DNA from: Turnera subulata
Lineage: Eukaryota; Streptophyta; Magnoliopsida; Malpighiales; Passifloraceae
Length of the DNA: 64,000 nt
NCBI GenBank assembly: GCA_028386065.3
Contig: JAKUCV010001446.1
Coordinates: forward strand, 222,203-286,202
Direction of reading: 5' to 3'
Numbering within the stretch: the first letter of the stretch is position 1; each line of letters begins with the position of its first letter. Positions 22,425 through 35,723 of this stretch are shown here, one piece after another. The position numbers and the translations under genes are program-made. The notes beneath the pieces were generated by a model, which ran no database searches, had not been told where the DNA came from, and saw only the letters and a program-made list of their open reading frames with translations.

Positions 22425-22429
22425 TGGTA

Positions 22430-25400
22430 TGTAACAGCCCGGGTAAAATTTGGATTTTTACCGGGACTATTAAAGTCATTATAGAGTGAATTACCGAATG
22501 AATTAATCTCGGGTAATTAATTCGAGGTAAATCGGTAGTCGTTTTTCGAAACCGAGAGTTTTCCCGCGCTCGGGAGTATCTTCCTAACTAACCGAGCCTC
22601 GGTTTCCAGTTCCGAGACTTGGACGACGTTCAGGAGGATTAATCGGATTTTCCGAGCCCAAGTTGTATTTTTGGACTCGGGACGGAATTTGTCGGAAAGA
22701 CGGAAGTATTCCTGCGTCTACGAGAACCCGACGCGAGAATCCGGACCGGCCAAATGTGGCTTGCCCCGAGGCCACTCTTCCATCTCTTTCCTTCCTCTTC
22801 CTCTTTCCCGGTTACATATCTTCCTCTCTCCCGGTTTTTCCTACAGCCGCGGACCCCGCCTTTCCTACCTTCTTTTCTTCTTTCTTTTCTTTCTTTTTCT
22901 TCTTTTCCTCTTTTCCACATATTCAGCCCTCCCCTCCTTCCTTTCCTATTCTACCCGTGACCTGTTGTCCCTTCTCCTCTTTGTCTTCTCTCTTTTCTTC
23001 TTTATTTTCTTTCTCCTCTCCTCTCACGCCTTCCCTGTAACCCACTTCCTCTCGCCTTCCTTTCCCTCACCCTCACCATCTTTTCCTTTTCTTCCTCTTC
23101 ACCTCACCCCGAACCACCAGCCCCGTGACCTTCTCCACCTTTCTCCTCATCCTCGCCCTGTTACCAAATCGCCGCCGCCACCCATCGCTACAACCGCCAC
23201 CACCGTGACCACCACACCACCATCACACCCATCTCCTTCCTTCCTCTCCTCCCCACCAGACATCACCACCGCCGGCCACACCACCACCCACTTCATGTTT
23301 CTTCTTCCTCCTCCTTCGCCGCGAAGCCGCCAGCCGCCTCCTTCTGCAACTGGTCATCGCCGAGACCGCCGCTCGATCTTCTCCTGTCTCCTCTTCCTCG
23401 ATCTGCCGCCCCGTCGCCGGTGACAGAACCAACGGAGCTTGCTGCTCGCGACCCGAAGATGGAGACTCCGACGGGGTTAGCTGCTGCTCGCGTGACCCTC
23501 CCCTGCCTCCGATCCACCGCCCGACGTCGTCGTTGTGCTGGGTGAGTCTTTGGCCTCGCCCCTCCTTCCTTTTTCCTTCGTTGATTCTTTTAATCTTTAA
23601 GCTTGCTGTTAATCGGACCTTGTTGTTTCTGTTTGGGTATTGTGATGTTGAATCGAGTGTGGTTTCGTGTTTGGGTGATTGCCGAGGAGGATGGCCACGG
23701 GATGGTGTGTGTTGCCGATCGGATTGTTGCTTGGGCGGGGTAGTATTGGTGTTGGTTTTTGGCTTGTTTCTGTTCTGCTTTGGTGGTTCAACGTGGTGGA
23801 TTGGGTGTTTTGGATGGACAGTAGCAGGATTGGTGCCGTGAACAGTAACCTGTGAGCTTGGAAGTGTTGGACTGCGTGAACAGTACCTGGCCGGAATCCG
23901 GCGAGGTTCCGGCAGCCTCGGGATTTTTCCGGCGAGCCCGGAAAAGGACCTTGGGTAATTCCTTGGACTCGCTTTACACTTTGGCGCGGGTTTGGGCTCG
24001 GTGCACAAATGGGCTCGGAAACGGGCCGATGTGCGGAGGCCCATGTTCTCGGGACGGATACATTCTAACGGACTAAGAACGTTAATGAACCCGGACTCTT
24101 AATCGTTTTAATTAAAATAAAGATTTGGTTTAATTAATCAAACAATAACCTTTAATTCCATTTATGTTTTGTAATTCGATTTATAATTTTATTTTGTGTT
24201 GGACTATTAGAAAGACCTATAGTATTTACTTAATTTATATTTGGACTCTTAATAATTAAAGGCCCAATTATACTTATTTACTTGATTTAAATGTCAAATG
24301 TAAACTAAAAATATAAATATGAATACCTATGAATTATAAGCACATGTGTATAAATGATTATATATACGTATCCTACTAAATTTATGTTTGGCTAAATAAT
24401 GAAGTTACAACTTGATTTATCGCATAAATATAAACATAAGGTTAAATAGGAGTTACCTACTATATATGTATAAATATGGTCACACTAGATATATGTTTAA
24501 TCTAGTACCGATTTATGTGTAAATATACGTGAATAAAAATATGTATTTTATTATGTTTAAGTTTTTCCTTATCGACAAAGGGCTAAAGGGCCGGGATATC
24601 GGCTTGAACGTTCGGTTTTGGTTATAATTTAAAAATTAAGAATAATTAGAATATCGATAGGAAACTCGGTTTCGGATTTAATTTGAAATTAAATATAAAC
24701 GGTACAATGAATAAAGAGGTTAATTTCATAATAAAGAAATTGGATATAAGGCAAGTCGTGTAACGGTTTCTAAACTGGTATCATGCATAAACATCTTGTT
24801 GGTGCATTATAAGTGATTATCGTGTTCCTATATATACATATAGGGTATCGGGATTTGACCGGATAGCAGTTTCAGAGACACATCAGGTGAGGATGGATAA
24901 ACCTTGATATGTGCACGTAATGCTGTGTGTGTATTTCTGTTGTTTGTGTATTTTTGCTGTTTGATGGAACCGCTGAAATGGATATTGTTGGTTGATTGAC
25001 TGCTATGATGTTGTTGTTGTGTGCTTTGTGTTCGTTAGAATTGCAGAGATGTTGATTGCCGACTGTTTGACTGTTGTGGTTATCATTGGTGATGTTAGAC
25101 TGTGATATTGGTTTTGTGATAATGTGTAGAGAATAATGATGAACTGGTCTATGGTCGATGTGGATAATTGAGGGAAGAATAATGAGTATTGGAAACGGAA
25201 TTGGATTTGATTATGAGATTATGTAATTGTCACTTGGAAAGTAGTGGTACGACTAGATGGTTAGAGACTAGTTCTGTGGTGTCTTGCCAGAGGGTTTGTT
25301 GGTTGGGGTGTTGACTCCGGATTTGTGATATTGGGATGTTGATCCCGGATTTGTGATATTGGGGTGTTGACCCCGGATTTGAGATATTGGGATGTTGATC

Positions 25401-26109
25401 CCGGATTTGAGATATGGGGATGTTGATCTCGAATTGTGGTGGGGCCTGGCATCCAGAATTAGTTAATAACCAGGTACGACCCTAGCTTGTCCAGTGACGG
25501 GGCCCGGAAGATAAAATTGGTAATAATAATTAATAAATAATCTTTTGAGTCTTGGCTTGATATGATTTAGTAGATTCCTCTGCTATGTTGTTTGTGTTGG
25601 TTACCTCTGTGGTGTTGTTTGAGTTGTAATCCACTGTTATGTTGTTTGTGTTAGATTCATCTGATTTGTTGGTTGCATTATTTCGAAAGTGTTATGGTTG
25701 AATATATCACTGTTTATCTTTCGTCGGTGAGCGTTTCGGACTCACCCCTCGCCTGCGGGGTTTCATCCCGTAGGATGAGATGTTATTGTACAGGCTTGGT
25801 GCATTCCAGACAGGCTGCGGCGTTATCCCTTGGACGGGCTAGGATCCATAGATTGCATGTGTCGCATACAGTGTTAGTGAGTTTAAGTCTTCCGCTGTGC
25901 ATATTGTTATCGTTGTTGGGCCATTGGGCCAGTTTCATTATTATTGATGTTGTTGATGTTGGGCCGTAGGGCCATATTGTTGTTTATACTTTTGGGCTGT
26001 TGAGCCAGGGTTATGCTTTATACACTGTATGCTAGGCATTGTTGGGCTGGGTTGTCACATTTCCGGCTTGTGTTTACTGTGTACGGTAAATACGGGTCGG
26101 GGCGCTTCA
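22430..26109 (+). mobile_element. Solo LTR of the gypsy family, forward orientation
   Basis: A 3680-bp LTR from TGTAACAGCCCGGG to GGGTCGGGGCGCTTCA, flanked by the perfect duplication TGGTA (22425-22429 and 26110-26114). It includes a C/T-rich tract (22770-23120), a GC-rich Pro/Ser/Arg-coding-looking stretch (23160-23530) followed by a good splice-donor-like CTGGGTGAGT near 23538, an AT-rich part, and a minisatellite at 25312-25440. No internal domain is attached. Confidence 0.92.
25312..25440 (+). repeat. LTR minisatellite, unit about 28 bp
   Basis: Five units of the type 'GGGATGTTGATCCCGGATTT' plus 'GAGATATT'. The equivalent place in the solo LTR at 27923 has a related array with a different unit (30505-30650), and in other LTRs a duplicated block of about 60 bp. 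Confidence 0.8.
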
Positions 26110-26114
26110 TGGTA

Positions 26115-27917
26115 ATTAGTTATTTGTTGGGGGTAAATATTATCTCTTTGGACATATAAATAACTTGTAAGGATGAGAAGCGATACATCAATATTCATCA
26201 AGTATTTTTCATCTCTTTTGATATATTAGACATTTAAGTTTGTAAAGTAGAAGACAAATAAACTTATGGGTATCATTCGTCTCTTCACGTATTAAATACT
26301 TATGTCGTATAGAGAGTCACAAATAAACTTAGCGCAACATTTCTCTTCTCTGCAGACATATTACATATTGATATCAGATGGGAAGAGAAATGAACATACG
26401 AAGTATATCTTTTCTCATTAAACATATCGAACGTGGAATGAGAAGAGATTAGTTGACTTTCGTCATTCTATAACAGAACTTAAAAGAATATTTTTTACTT
26501 TTTGTTATTTTATACCGAAACTCACGGGGTGTGTCTGCTCTCTTTTAACATATTAGATCGATGCTTATGTCAGATGACAAGAGGTAAAGCGAGCCAAGAA
26601 TTGAGTTCTTCCCTTAATTACAAAAATCATGTCAGATTATTTGTATTGATTTTGAATATTGATGATTTAAGGATTCACTCTTACTTTTCTTAATGTTTTA
26701 AATTTTTCTTACCTTAAACTTAATATTTGATCCTGCTGAATGCAATTTTTTTTTTATTTTCCAAACACATGACGCGAGTTAAATTCATTAGTAATCTTAT
26801 TAGCTACATCCAAACACGACCCAAACCAAAAACAAAAAGAAAAATCCCACTACCATACTGGACCACAACAAAAATACCCACATATCCATATTTAGGGCCC
26901 ACACATACACATACTTTCTGGTTTACACATGCATTAGGTTTTAGTTGGCCCATGTCTGGGAAATTGCCACGATTAACGTTGTACTAGTATTAGTAATATT
27001 CATATTAAGTTTTCTTATGAATAATATTCTTTTTTTTTATGTTACGAATAATATTCACATTAGGTTTTTTTGTTTGGTTGAAATATATTCACATTAGGTT
27101 GAGCTTTTGATTGATATTTTAATTATGCTTTTTTTTCGTTTTCCGTATCCAGCCAATGAAAGTTAAAATTTCTTCTTTTTTTTTTTTTTTGCTATTGATA
27201 ACGGCCTGAAAGTTGACTCTTTCCCACACTTCGTTGGTTTTTAACCCAAACCAAAAGACGCCAATGTCTTAATCATTTGCGTTTAAGTGCAAGGATTAGG
27301 GGTATTAATATGATTGTCATAGTCAAAAAATAAGGACAAAAGGAAAAAAAAAAGTAGTCATGGGCCCATGGATGGACCACGGTCCGGGTCCGGGTCTCGG
27401 TCCTGGTCGCAGTCATATAGGCTAATAAATTGCCACTTGGGTCCCCAAAATTTAAAACATGCGTGAACCGCGGGTCCTTGCAGGTAGTTGGGATTGTGGT
27501 TCATTTTTTTTTCTAGGGATTGTGGTTCATTGGGTGTTTATTATTAATAGAAAAAATTGACTTTGCTTTATTATAAAAAAATATTATTTATTTATAATTG
27601 TTTTTTTCTAATTTTAGGTTTATAATCTATTTTTTTAGTACAAGAAAAATATACAAATAATCTACAATCTCATTTCCAAACCTCACTCTCAATCCCAGAG
27701 ACGAATCCTGGAAATTTAGTGAGAAACACCCATTTTTAATACTCATTGGCCTTTATTAAGCTTTTATTTGATTCGGAAGGCCAAACCACTTAGTTAAGAA
27801 GACTCATGTTATTAGGGGCAATACGCCACTACCCTACCCTTCAATGTACTATATAGACATTATTATTTACACATAAAATTCTTTAGTTATTGGAGGATAT
27901 TCCAACTCAGCATATCC
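26115..27917. other. Spacer with degenerate repeats
   Basis: No gene seen. Between about 26210 and 26590 there are four or five diverged units of about 65 bp with versions of 'ctcttttgatatattagac' and 'agaagagaaataaact'. The remainder is AT-rich with several long T-runs (e.g. 27176-27190). Confidence 0.45.
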
Positions 27918-29309
27918 ATATTTGTAATAGCCCGGGTAAAAATTTTGATTTTTACCGGGACTGTAAAAGTCTTTTTACCGTGATTTACTGTTGAATTAAT
28001 CTTGGGTAATTAATTCAAGGTAAATCGGGCGTCGTTTTTCGAAACCGAGAGTTTTCTTGCGTTCGTGATTTTTTCGTGGATTTTTCGGGCCTAAGTTGGT
28101 ATTTTTCGGGTCCCAAAATTCTCAGAAAAATCACACCGGAAAATAACTAAGGGGGTATAGTTATTTTCTGGTCTGGTTTGGACACGGCCCTGCATAGTGG
28201 AGCCGCCCTTCCTTGTTACGCCTGTGATTTCCTTGATTTTCTTTTCCCGTGACCTGCTTTTCTTGCTTTCATTTTCACGCACCTTCTGCCTCCACACCTT
28301 CATCCTCTCCTTAGCCTGTAACCTCATTTTTCCAACCTGCAAACCACACAAATTAACCAAACAAAGGAAAAAAAAACAAAACAACTAAACACACAAAACA
28401 CACCACACCAACCGCCGGCCGCCACCACCATCATCCACACTACCCACCATCACAACCACGACCAGCCGGCGTTGCCACCTCTCCCTCTTCCTTCCTGCTC
28501 GCGTGCTGTAACCGCTGAAGACGCCTCGACGCCGCCCTTCCTCGCTGCAGGAAAGAAACCCGCAGCCGCGTCCTCTTCTTCCTCCACCAGCTTCATCCTT
28601 GCGGCGCCGCCACCAAGCCGAGGGGACACCGCCGCCCGAAGACGCTCCTTCCCCCGCGCGAGACGGCTACAGCCGACGATAAGAAGGCCGAGTCCCCCAC
28701 GCAGCCGCCGTTCGTCGCTCTACGCTTCGAGCCGCTTGCTGCTACGACGACCGACCGAAGCCGTCGCTTCCACCACCTGCAGTCGCGCCTCGGAACGAGG
28801 CCACCACCGCACGCAGCCTCGCCTCGCCGCCCGTTCTCTCTCCCGCCGCCGCCGTCGACCTGCACGAGGTGAGCAGAGGATGAAGACGACCCGATTAAGG
28901 GTAATCGGGTCGGGTCGGGTTAGGGCTGCATGTTTTGGGCCAGCCGGGTTGGGTCTGGGTTGAAGCTAGTTGGGCCTGGGCAGTTGGGCCTCAACTATTG
29001 GGCTGTTCTGGGCTGGGCATGGGCTTACTATTCATGGCCCAGTCCAGTAAAAAAAATAATATATATATATATATATATATTTATTTTCTGGTATTCAATT
29101 TTGAAAAAAAATAATATATTTACTTTGAGAAAACTATGGTTAGTCTAATTCTGGTATTTTGAGAAAAATATAAATATACATACATGGGTAAATAATTAAG
29201 ATATGTTTGGAGAAAAATTATTATTAATTGGAAATATATATATGTACCATGAAATTAATTCCTGGAAATTTTATACATATATTATTTTCCCTGGAAAATT
29301 ATGGTTGTG

Positions 29310-29311
<2 letters not shown>

Positions 29312-29346
<35 letters not shown>
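29312..29346. repeat. AT dinucleotide microsatellite
   Basis: Uninterrupted TA/AT run of about 35 bases inside the solo LTR; a second one of about 23 bases lies at 29059-29081. Confidence 0.9.
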
Positions 29347-29348
<2 letters not shown>

Positions 29349-30504
29349 TACTTTGGAAATTAAAGGTAATTATATTTTATGTTGGAAAATATTATTATGT
29401 ATATTTAGAAAAAGATAAATACTATATATATTTCCTGGAAATTATAAATAGGTTATTATTTTTCTGGAAAAATTATGGAGATTATAATTTTGGAAAATTA
29501 TAATTATTTTAAGAAAATATTTTGAAAAGAATTTTAATTAAAGTATGGTACCGAAATTATATTCGGATATACATACGGTATAGTATTTTCGGTAAAGATA
29601 ATAATAACGGATATGAACCGGGATGGGATTATTTCACAGTTTTGGCATCATGGCATACTCTTATGTGCATCTTATGTGAGTATATATTGTTTTGTTGTAT
29701 AGGTTTTGATATCGGGCAGTTTCCCGAGGAGCCGGCTTGGAACCGGTCATTATCTTCGGAGTTGAGTAATCGGCCAAGGTGAGTATGGATAACCCTTGAT
29801 ATGTGCCTGTAATACTTTGTGTGTTTTGTTGTTTGATTGGACTGTAGAGATGGTCATTGTTGGTTATTTGACTGCTATGGTTATTGTTGATGCTGTTGTT
29901 GGACTGTGATATTGGTTATGTGAATAATGTGTTGTAATTGATGTCGAACTGTTAATTGTGAATAATTGGTGATATGAAATTGTTGATGGCTTAGTCTGTG
30001 GTTAAACCTGTGATAATGGAAGTTGAATAACTTGAGAAAATGAATATTGGAAATTGTGATGATATATATTATTGTTGGATAATTGATGATACGGATTTGT
30101 TGATGTCGGTTCTGTGTGCGTTTTGTTGTTTTTTGTTCTGCTTGATTGAAATGCTGTGTTGACTGTTATTGGTTTATTGGATACTGTGTTGTGATTGACG
30201 TTGGTTCACGAATAATTGATGCTATGAAACTGTTGACGGATTAGTCTGTGGAATAACTTGAGTTAATAGGAAGTTGGATAATTGTTTGACTGTTATGGAT
30301 ATTGTGGTTGTTGTCAGAGGACTGTGTTGTGATTGGATAATTGGAATAAATTATGAAATGGGAAATTGGGAAAAAGAAAATGGAAATTGGTAACTGATTT
30401 AAGATGATGATTTAATTGTCATGTGGTAAGTAGAGGTACGACCGGATGGTTTGAGGCTGTTTTGTAGTGGCCATGATCTGGGTTACTTGTGATGGGCATG
30501 TTGA

Positions 30505-30650
30505 TGTCGGTTTGATTGGGATGTTGATCCCTGAGATTGTTATTGGGATGTTGATCCCTGAGATTGTGATTGGGATGTTGATCCCTGAGATTGTTATTGG
30601 GATGTTGATCCCTGAGATTTGATATTGGGATGTTGATCCCGGGTTCTTTT
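30505..30650 (+). repeat. LTR minisatellite, unit about 27 bp
   Basis: Five units of 'GGGATGTTGATCCCTGAGAT' plus 'TGTTATT', nearly identical to one another, at the position where the LTR at 22430 carries its own related array. Confidence 0.85.
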
Positions 30651-31240
30651 TGATCTGGCACCATAAACATGTTGATAGCCTGGTACGACCCTAGCTTATC
30701 CGTGACGGGGGCCAGAAAGATAAAATTGGAATAATAATAAAGTCTTTGGCATGCTTGGGACGAGTCTTTGAGTTTGGCCTGTCTTGTACGGTATTATCTT
30801 CGGTATGGTTGTGACTATTGTCTGTATTTCTTCTTTGAAGTATTATAGTTGCATATTGATTGTCTATCCTTCGTCGGTGAGCACTTCGGACTCACCCCTC
30901 ACCTGCGGCATTTCATCCCGTAGGATGAGTTGTTTGTGGTACAGGTTTGGTACATTCCAGACAGATTGCGGCGTTATCCCTTGGACAGGACTTGGATCCA
31001 TAGTTTGCATCTATGTCGCATACAGTGTTTTTTGTGAGTTATTAAGTCTTCCGCTGTGCAGTTATTTGATATTATTGGGTCATTGGGCCGGTTGAGTTAT
31101 TATTGATGTTTTTATTTTGGACTGTTGAGCCCAAGTTTCTGTTGTATACACTGTATGCTGGGCTTGGTTTGGTTGGGTCGTCACAGTTCCGACACGTGTT
31201 TACTGTGTACGGTAAATACGAGTCGAAACGTTTCAATATT

Positions 31241-33858
31241 GGACTGCAAAAAATTATTACACTCAGCCTATAGTATTGCCCACAAATAACATCATAACCA
31301 ATCAAAGGTTACTTTATTTGGCATACTATAGTGAATATTTAGTATGAGTGTCTAATTATTTTCCCATTTTTAAGAAAAACATAATCTGAGAAGCGCATTT
31401 ATCCTCACCATAGCAGATTCTATTTTACAAGCACATAACAATTTCTCTTTAAAAACTTAGCTGATCTTATATGAAAAAAAAAAAAACAGAAGCCTTAGCT
31501 GATTGTAATTAACTACCTAATGACATAACCTCCGTCTCCACATGTTTTTATTGTCACGCAATATATCAAAAGGTGAAGGCTCAGTGATATTATATGATCT
31601 ACAAAAAGCAAGAATATGATATACTCGTTTTTTACCCAAAAAATAAGCAAGAATATGAACTTTTTCAGTCGTCACGAACACTTCCTCGTATATTATATGT
31701 GTTTTGCACAAGAGTGCCACAAAAAAATATTTCTTAATTAGTTGCTTTTCAATAATGGTCTTGTGGATGGAATGAGCAACCATGCTTGTTCTAGGATTAG
31801 ATTCTACATCCTCCTATGTTGGCATGTATAATATTAATATAATCTTATATGCTTTTGTGGGGAAATGCATCAATGATTTCAATTCCAGTTCAAAAAAAAA
31901 AACAATGATTTCAATTTGATATGGATTTGCTTCGGTAATTGGGATCAAGATCATCACTTCGCATATACTCTAAAGTTTTAAATCCACATTGCTTGGTCAT
32001 AGTTTTATATCTTCTATTTGTATTCCTTTTAGTGCTGTACAGTTTATTTTTCTATCATTAATTATGATGCCATTTCTTGAATGACTTTGCAAACTTGCCC
32101 ATTTTCCTATGGATATAATCTTGCGTTACATCATATGGAAAGAATCAGTTCTCATATCGTGGTCACTAAAAAATAGTATTCAGAAAAGTTGAAATTCGGT
32201 GCTAGACTATGAAGACATAAATCAAAACCTAGGATATGTTTTTTTTTTGTAGTCTTACGTTGTTGCTAAAATATTCAATTTGCATTTGATTGCAATTTTT
32301 CGTGCCCACTTGAGCAGCTAAAGCAAAGTCACTTCTCTTTTTTGAATAGACTTCTGGCATAAATGCCTGACTAAAGAAAGGGAATTGCAAGGTTTATATT
32401 CACTCAAGTTGCTCAAACACATGAATCTTCAAATTCAACTTGTTCAAAACATGGGCCTTCAGATGCCAATAAAATCTTTGGTTTTTAGCTTGTTGTACTT
32501 AACAATTTTTATTGTGCTAGGTAGCTGGCTAGCGGGATGCAAGTTGATTCAGACTTTTTTTTTTTAATTTTTGAAAGTTGATTAAGACTAATCATGTCAT
32601 TTCAAGTTGCAAGTTGGCAAAGCCTTTCACAAGAAGTTCACACTTCAAAAGTGTCCTTTTTGGAAACATTTTTTTTTTCTTCCTCTTTGAGGGCCCCACC
32701 CGCTATACACAGTAGATTTCTTTATACGAAGTACTAAGAGTACTTGACCAATCTACCAACGACCAAAAAAAAAAAAGCCAATTTACCTGTACTACATAAA
32801 AAATATTGAAATTGATTGGAAAAAGATATCCATTTCTGGTAACTAATAATGTCTATCATCCTTTCTCTAACTAGCTAAGATTCATTTGACCAAATTTTTT
32901 TTTTAAAGATACGGCACAAAAATGAAGATAAGAGATGTATATGTATATAAAACATGCGCACGGTCAGTCTTTTTCATGCTAATAAATTAGTATATGGGAT
33001 GGAAGTGTAACAATCGTACACAGCATAGCTACGAAACATCCGTACACATTTGGATAAGAGAGCTTCAAACAATAAAGTAGCACAACTTTTATAAAACCTT
33101 TTTAAAAAATATTATTGAAATTGTAAAATATGTATTTTTTACTTCTTTTAATATGGTGGCACCAAACCACAGAGTTAACCGGTCCAACATCATTGTAATT
33201 AAAAGTTATATATATCATAATTCATAACTAACAACGGATCCAGGAACATTTTCCTAGGCAAATAAAAATACTATACAGTAAACAAAAATATCAACCAAAA
33301 ACATTAAAATCACTTGATCTCATAACTTAAAGTCAAATATGCAATTGATGCGTTGTAGAAACCAACAATTGGGGAATATACGATATATGTGTGTGGATCG
33401 GGTTTGGGAGGGAGAAGAAGCGGGCCATGGCCCTCCACAGGGTGTATTGTTTCCATTCACAATGCAATAAGCCTAATGAACCTCTTTGTACTTATTTTTG
33501 TTTGTTTTTCTCATACTACCTGAGCTCATAATAATACTCTAATTATATAATCAATGTGGGATTAGTCTAAATAATAAGTAACTTATTTCTGCTTAAGCAA
33601 AGTCTCGGGTTCGAGTTCTTGTATATGCTAAAAAGTCTCTTTGGGAGACTCATCAAATGTACGACCCAGATCGAATCCGGATTATTAAAATCCAGATTGA
33701 ATCCGGATTAGTAAAACTCTGAATACCGAATAGGAAATTAAAAAAATGACACCAGTCCATGCAGTTTTATGTTGACATTGTCCGCGATTAATGAGAACAA
33801 GAACAAGATTCTGGAAAATTGTATTCTCTTGGCTACCTGTTATACAAGTGAAAATGTG
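31241..33858. other. Intergenic AT-rich region
   Basis: No supported gene, RNA gene or recognisable transposon end. It contains several homopolymer A or T runs. The short frames present show no family signature. Confidence 0.5.
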
Positions 33859-33863
33859 TCTGT

Positions 33864-34352
33864 TGTTATAAATAAATTATGGTGAATGTCATTGTTACCA
33901 TCCAGTAAAACTCATTTTTACCATATCCGAATTTACTCTCGGTAAATGCTTTACCCATACTCCAAACTTCTACTTGGAATTATCTCTTTGGCTAATTACC
34001 CTCTATAATTCCATTTGTCATAATCCTAATATCATCTTCCTTTACCTAACATTCCTTTGATTTTATCCTTTTAAATTAATCATACTTATTTGTTTTTATC
34101 CTCCAATTTCTAACTATAAATACCCATTCATTCCTTCACTTTCATACACTTACAACCTACCATAAACTTCACTATCTTCTCATTCCATACACTTCTCTTC
34201 CAATCTCCCTCCATCTAAATTTATTATTCTCTTCTACATATTATTATCAAAAGTGTATTATTATTACCAAAGTTGTATTATTACCTTGATCAAGTTTGAT
34301 CAAGTTTGTATTATTCCATTAAATAGTAAAAATCTTCCCCAATTTTATAACA
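33864..34352 (+). repeat. 5' LTR of the copia element
   Basis: TGTTATAAATAAATT to TTTTATAACA, 489 bp. Its 3' partner has only scattered substitutions, including TG to TA at its first dinucleotide. Confidence 0.9.
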
Positions 34353-34431
34353 CGTTATCAGCACGAGTCTCTACTCTATTAAGGTATTTATTTCTAAAAC
34401 TTTTCTTATTACTACTTTCATCCTTTCTATA

Positions 34432-34860
34432 TATGTTATATATTCTTTATTATTATGCTATTATTATTGCTGAAAGATTTATCGAGTAAGCATATATATA
34501 TATTATATATTCTTTATTATTATGCCATTATTATTGCCGAAAGATTTATCGAGTAGGTGTATATTATATCTATTATTATGCTTGTATTTAATTTATGTTT
34601 ATGTTTTTATTTAAATTACAAATGGGCTCATAAAAGGCCCATTGCCTTTAATTTTCGGTTATTTGTTGGGCTACGAAAAGGCCCATTATATTTAATTTCT
34701 CGTTTTCATTTACGTTTTGATTGGGCTCGTACAAGGCCCATTGCATTTAATTCTCGCTTTAATTTCATTTACGTTATTCTTGAGCTCATATAAGGCCCAT
34801 CGTATTTAATTTTTGGTTATTTATTTTTGACTGGGCTAATTTATAAAAGGCCCATGTTTA
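34432..34860 (+). repeat. Tandem repeats in the copia leader
   Basis: Two kinds. A unit of about 65 bp ending in GAAAGATTTATCGAGTA is duplicated at about 34432-34558. A unit of about 60 bp containing GGGCTCATAAAAGGCCCATTG recurs about five times at 34622-34860. Confidence 0.75.
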
Positions 34861-35723
34861 TTTATTTTTTAATTAAATCTTTTATTTATTTAAATTTTGG
34901 AATTATGTTAATTGAAGGCCCTTAAAATTTCCGGAAGAAATTTGTTATGGGCATTGAATGCATTTTAAATGCAAATTGTCTGGCAGACACAATAAAAAGC
35001 GAATATACAACAAAGACTGGATGTCTTACTGCCAAAAGATCCCGCATATCTTTGAGGAAAATTGAAGAAAGATGTTGTATGACCACCAGAAGGTGGATAT
35101 TGTATGACCATCCGATGATGGATACTGTTATTATCTTGCTTACCCTGAAGGTGAAAGCCAGTATATATTGAATAATTTTAATTTATGTTTCAGTTTTATT
35201 ATTATGTGCTATTTTATTTTATTTTATTTACTTTACAGCATTTTATCATCGTTTCTAGAATAATGACTCAGGTATTTGTCCTGAAGACAATGCAAGTTGA
35301 CATCCAAGGGGGAGAATTATATGTGTGGATGTCAACTATTTCACATAAAATGTGATAGTACAATCTCGAAATAAAAAAAAAATTTAATACGCTCTAGAAG
35401 AGCATAAGTTTGAATATGTTCCTGAAGAACGCATGCTTTACTATGATCTAGAAGATCATATATTTACGCTCTGGAAGAGCTAATACTCTTGAAGAGTACA
35501 GAAACCCCCATTTACAGTAATAAAAGAGATTACTATGGATCCCGTTGAATTGACTTTACTCTATTTCCTGAAGCGAAAAAGACAGTATAATTAATTGTGC
35601 TTATGGTCCTGGATGAGGATTTAATGGCAAAGGGAAAATATGCATATTATTATTGCATAATAGATCCATAACTGGAGAACATTCAAAGAGGAATTGTCCT
35701 CATACATAAGTTTATACAGATAT

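Larger units (their letters stand above)
27923..31235 (+). mobile_element. Solo LTR of the gypsy family, forward orientation
   Basis: A 3313-bp LTR from TGTAATAGCCCGGG to CGAGTCGAAACGTTTCA with the perfect target duplication ATATT at 27918-27922 and 31236-31240. It has a GC-rich segment with Arg/Ser/Pro-rich frames (28440-28870) followed by a donor-like GAGGTGAGC near 28868, AT dinucleotide runs at 29059-29081 and 29312-29346, and a minisatellite at 30505-30650. No internal domain. Confidence 0.92.
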
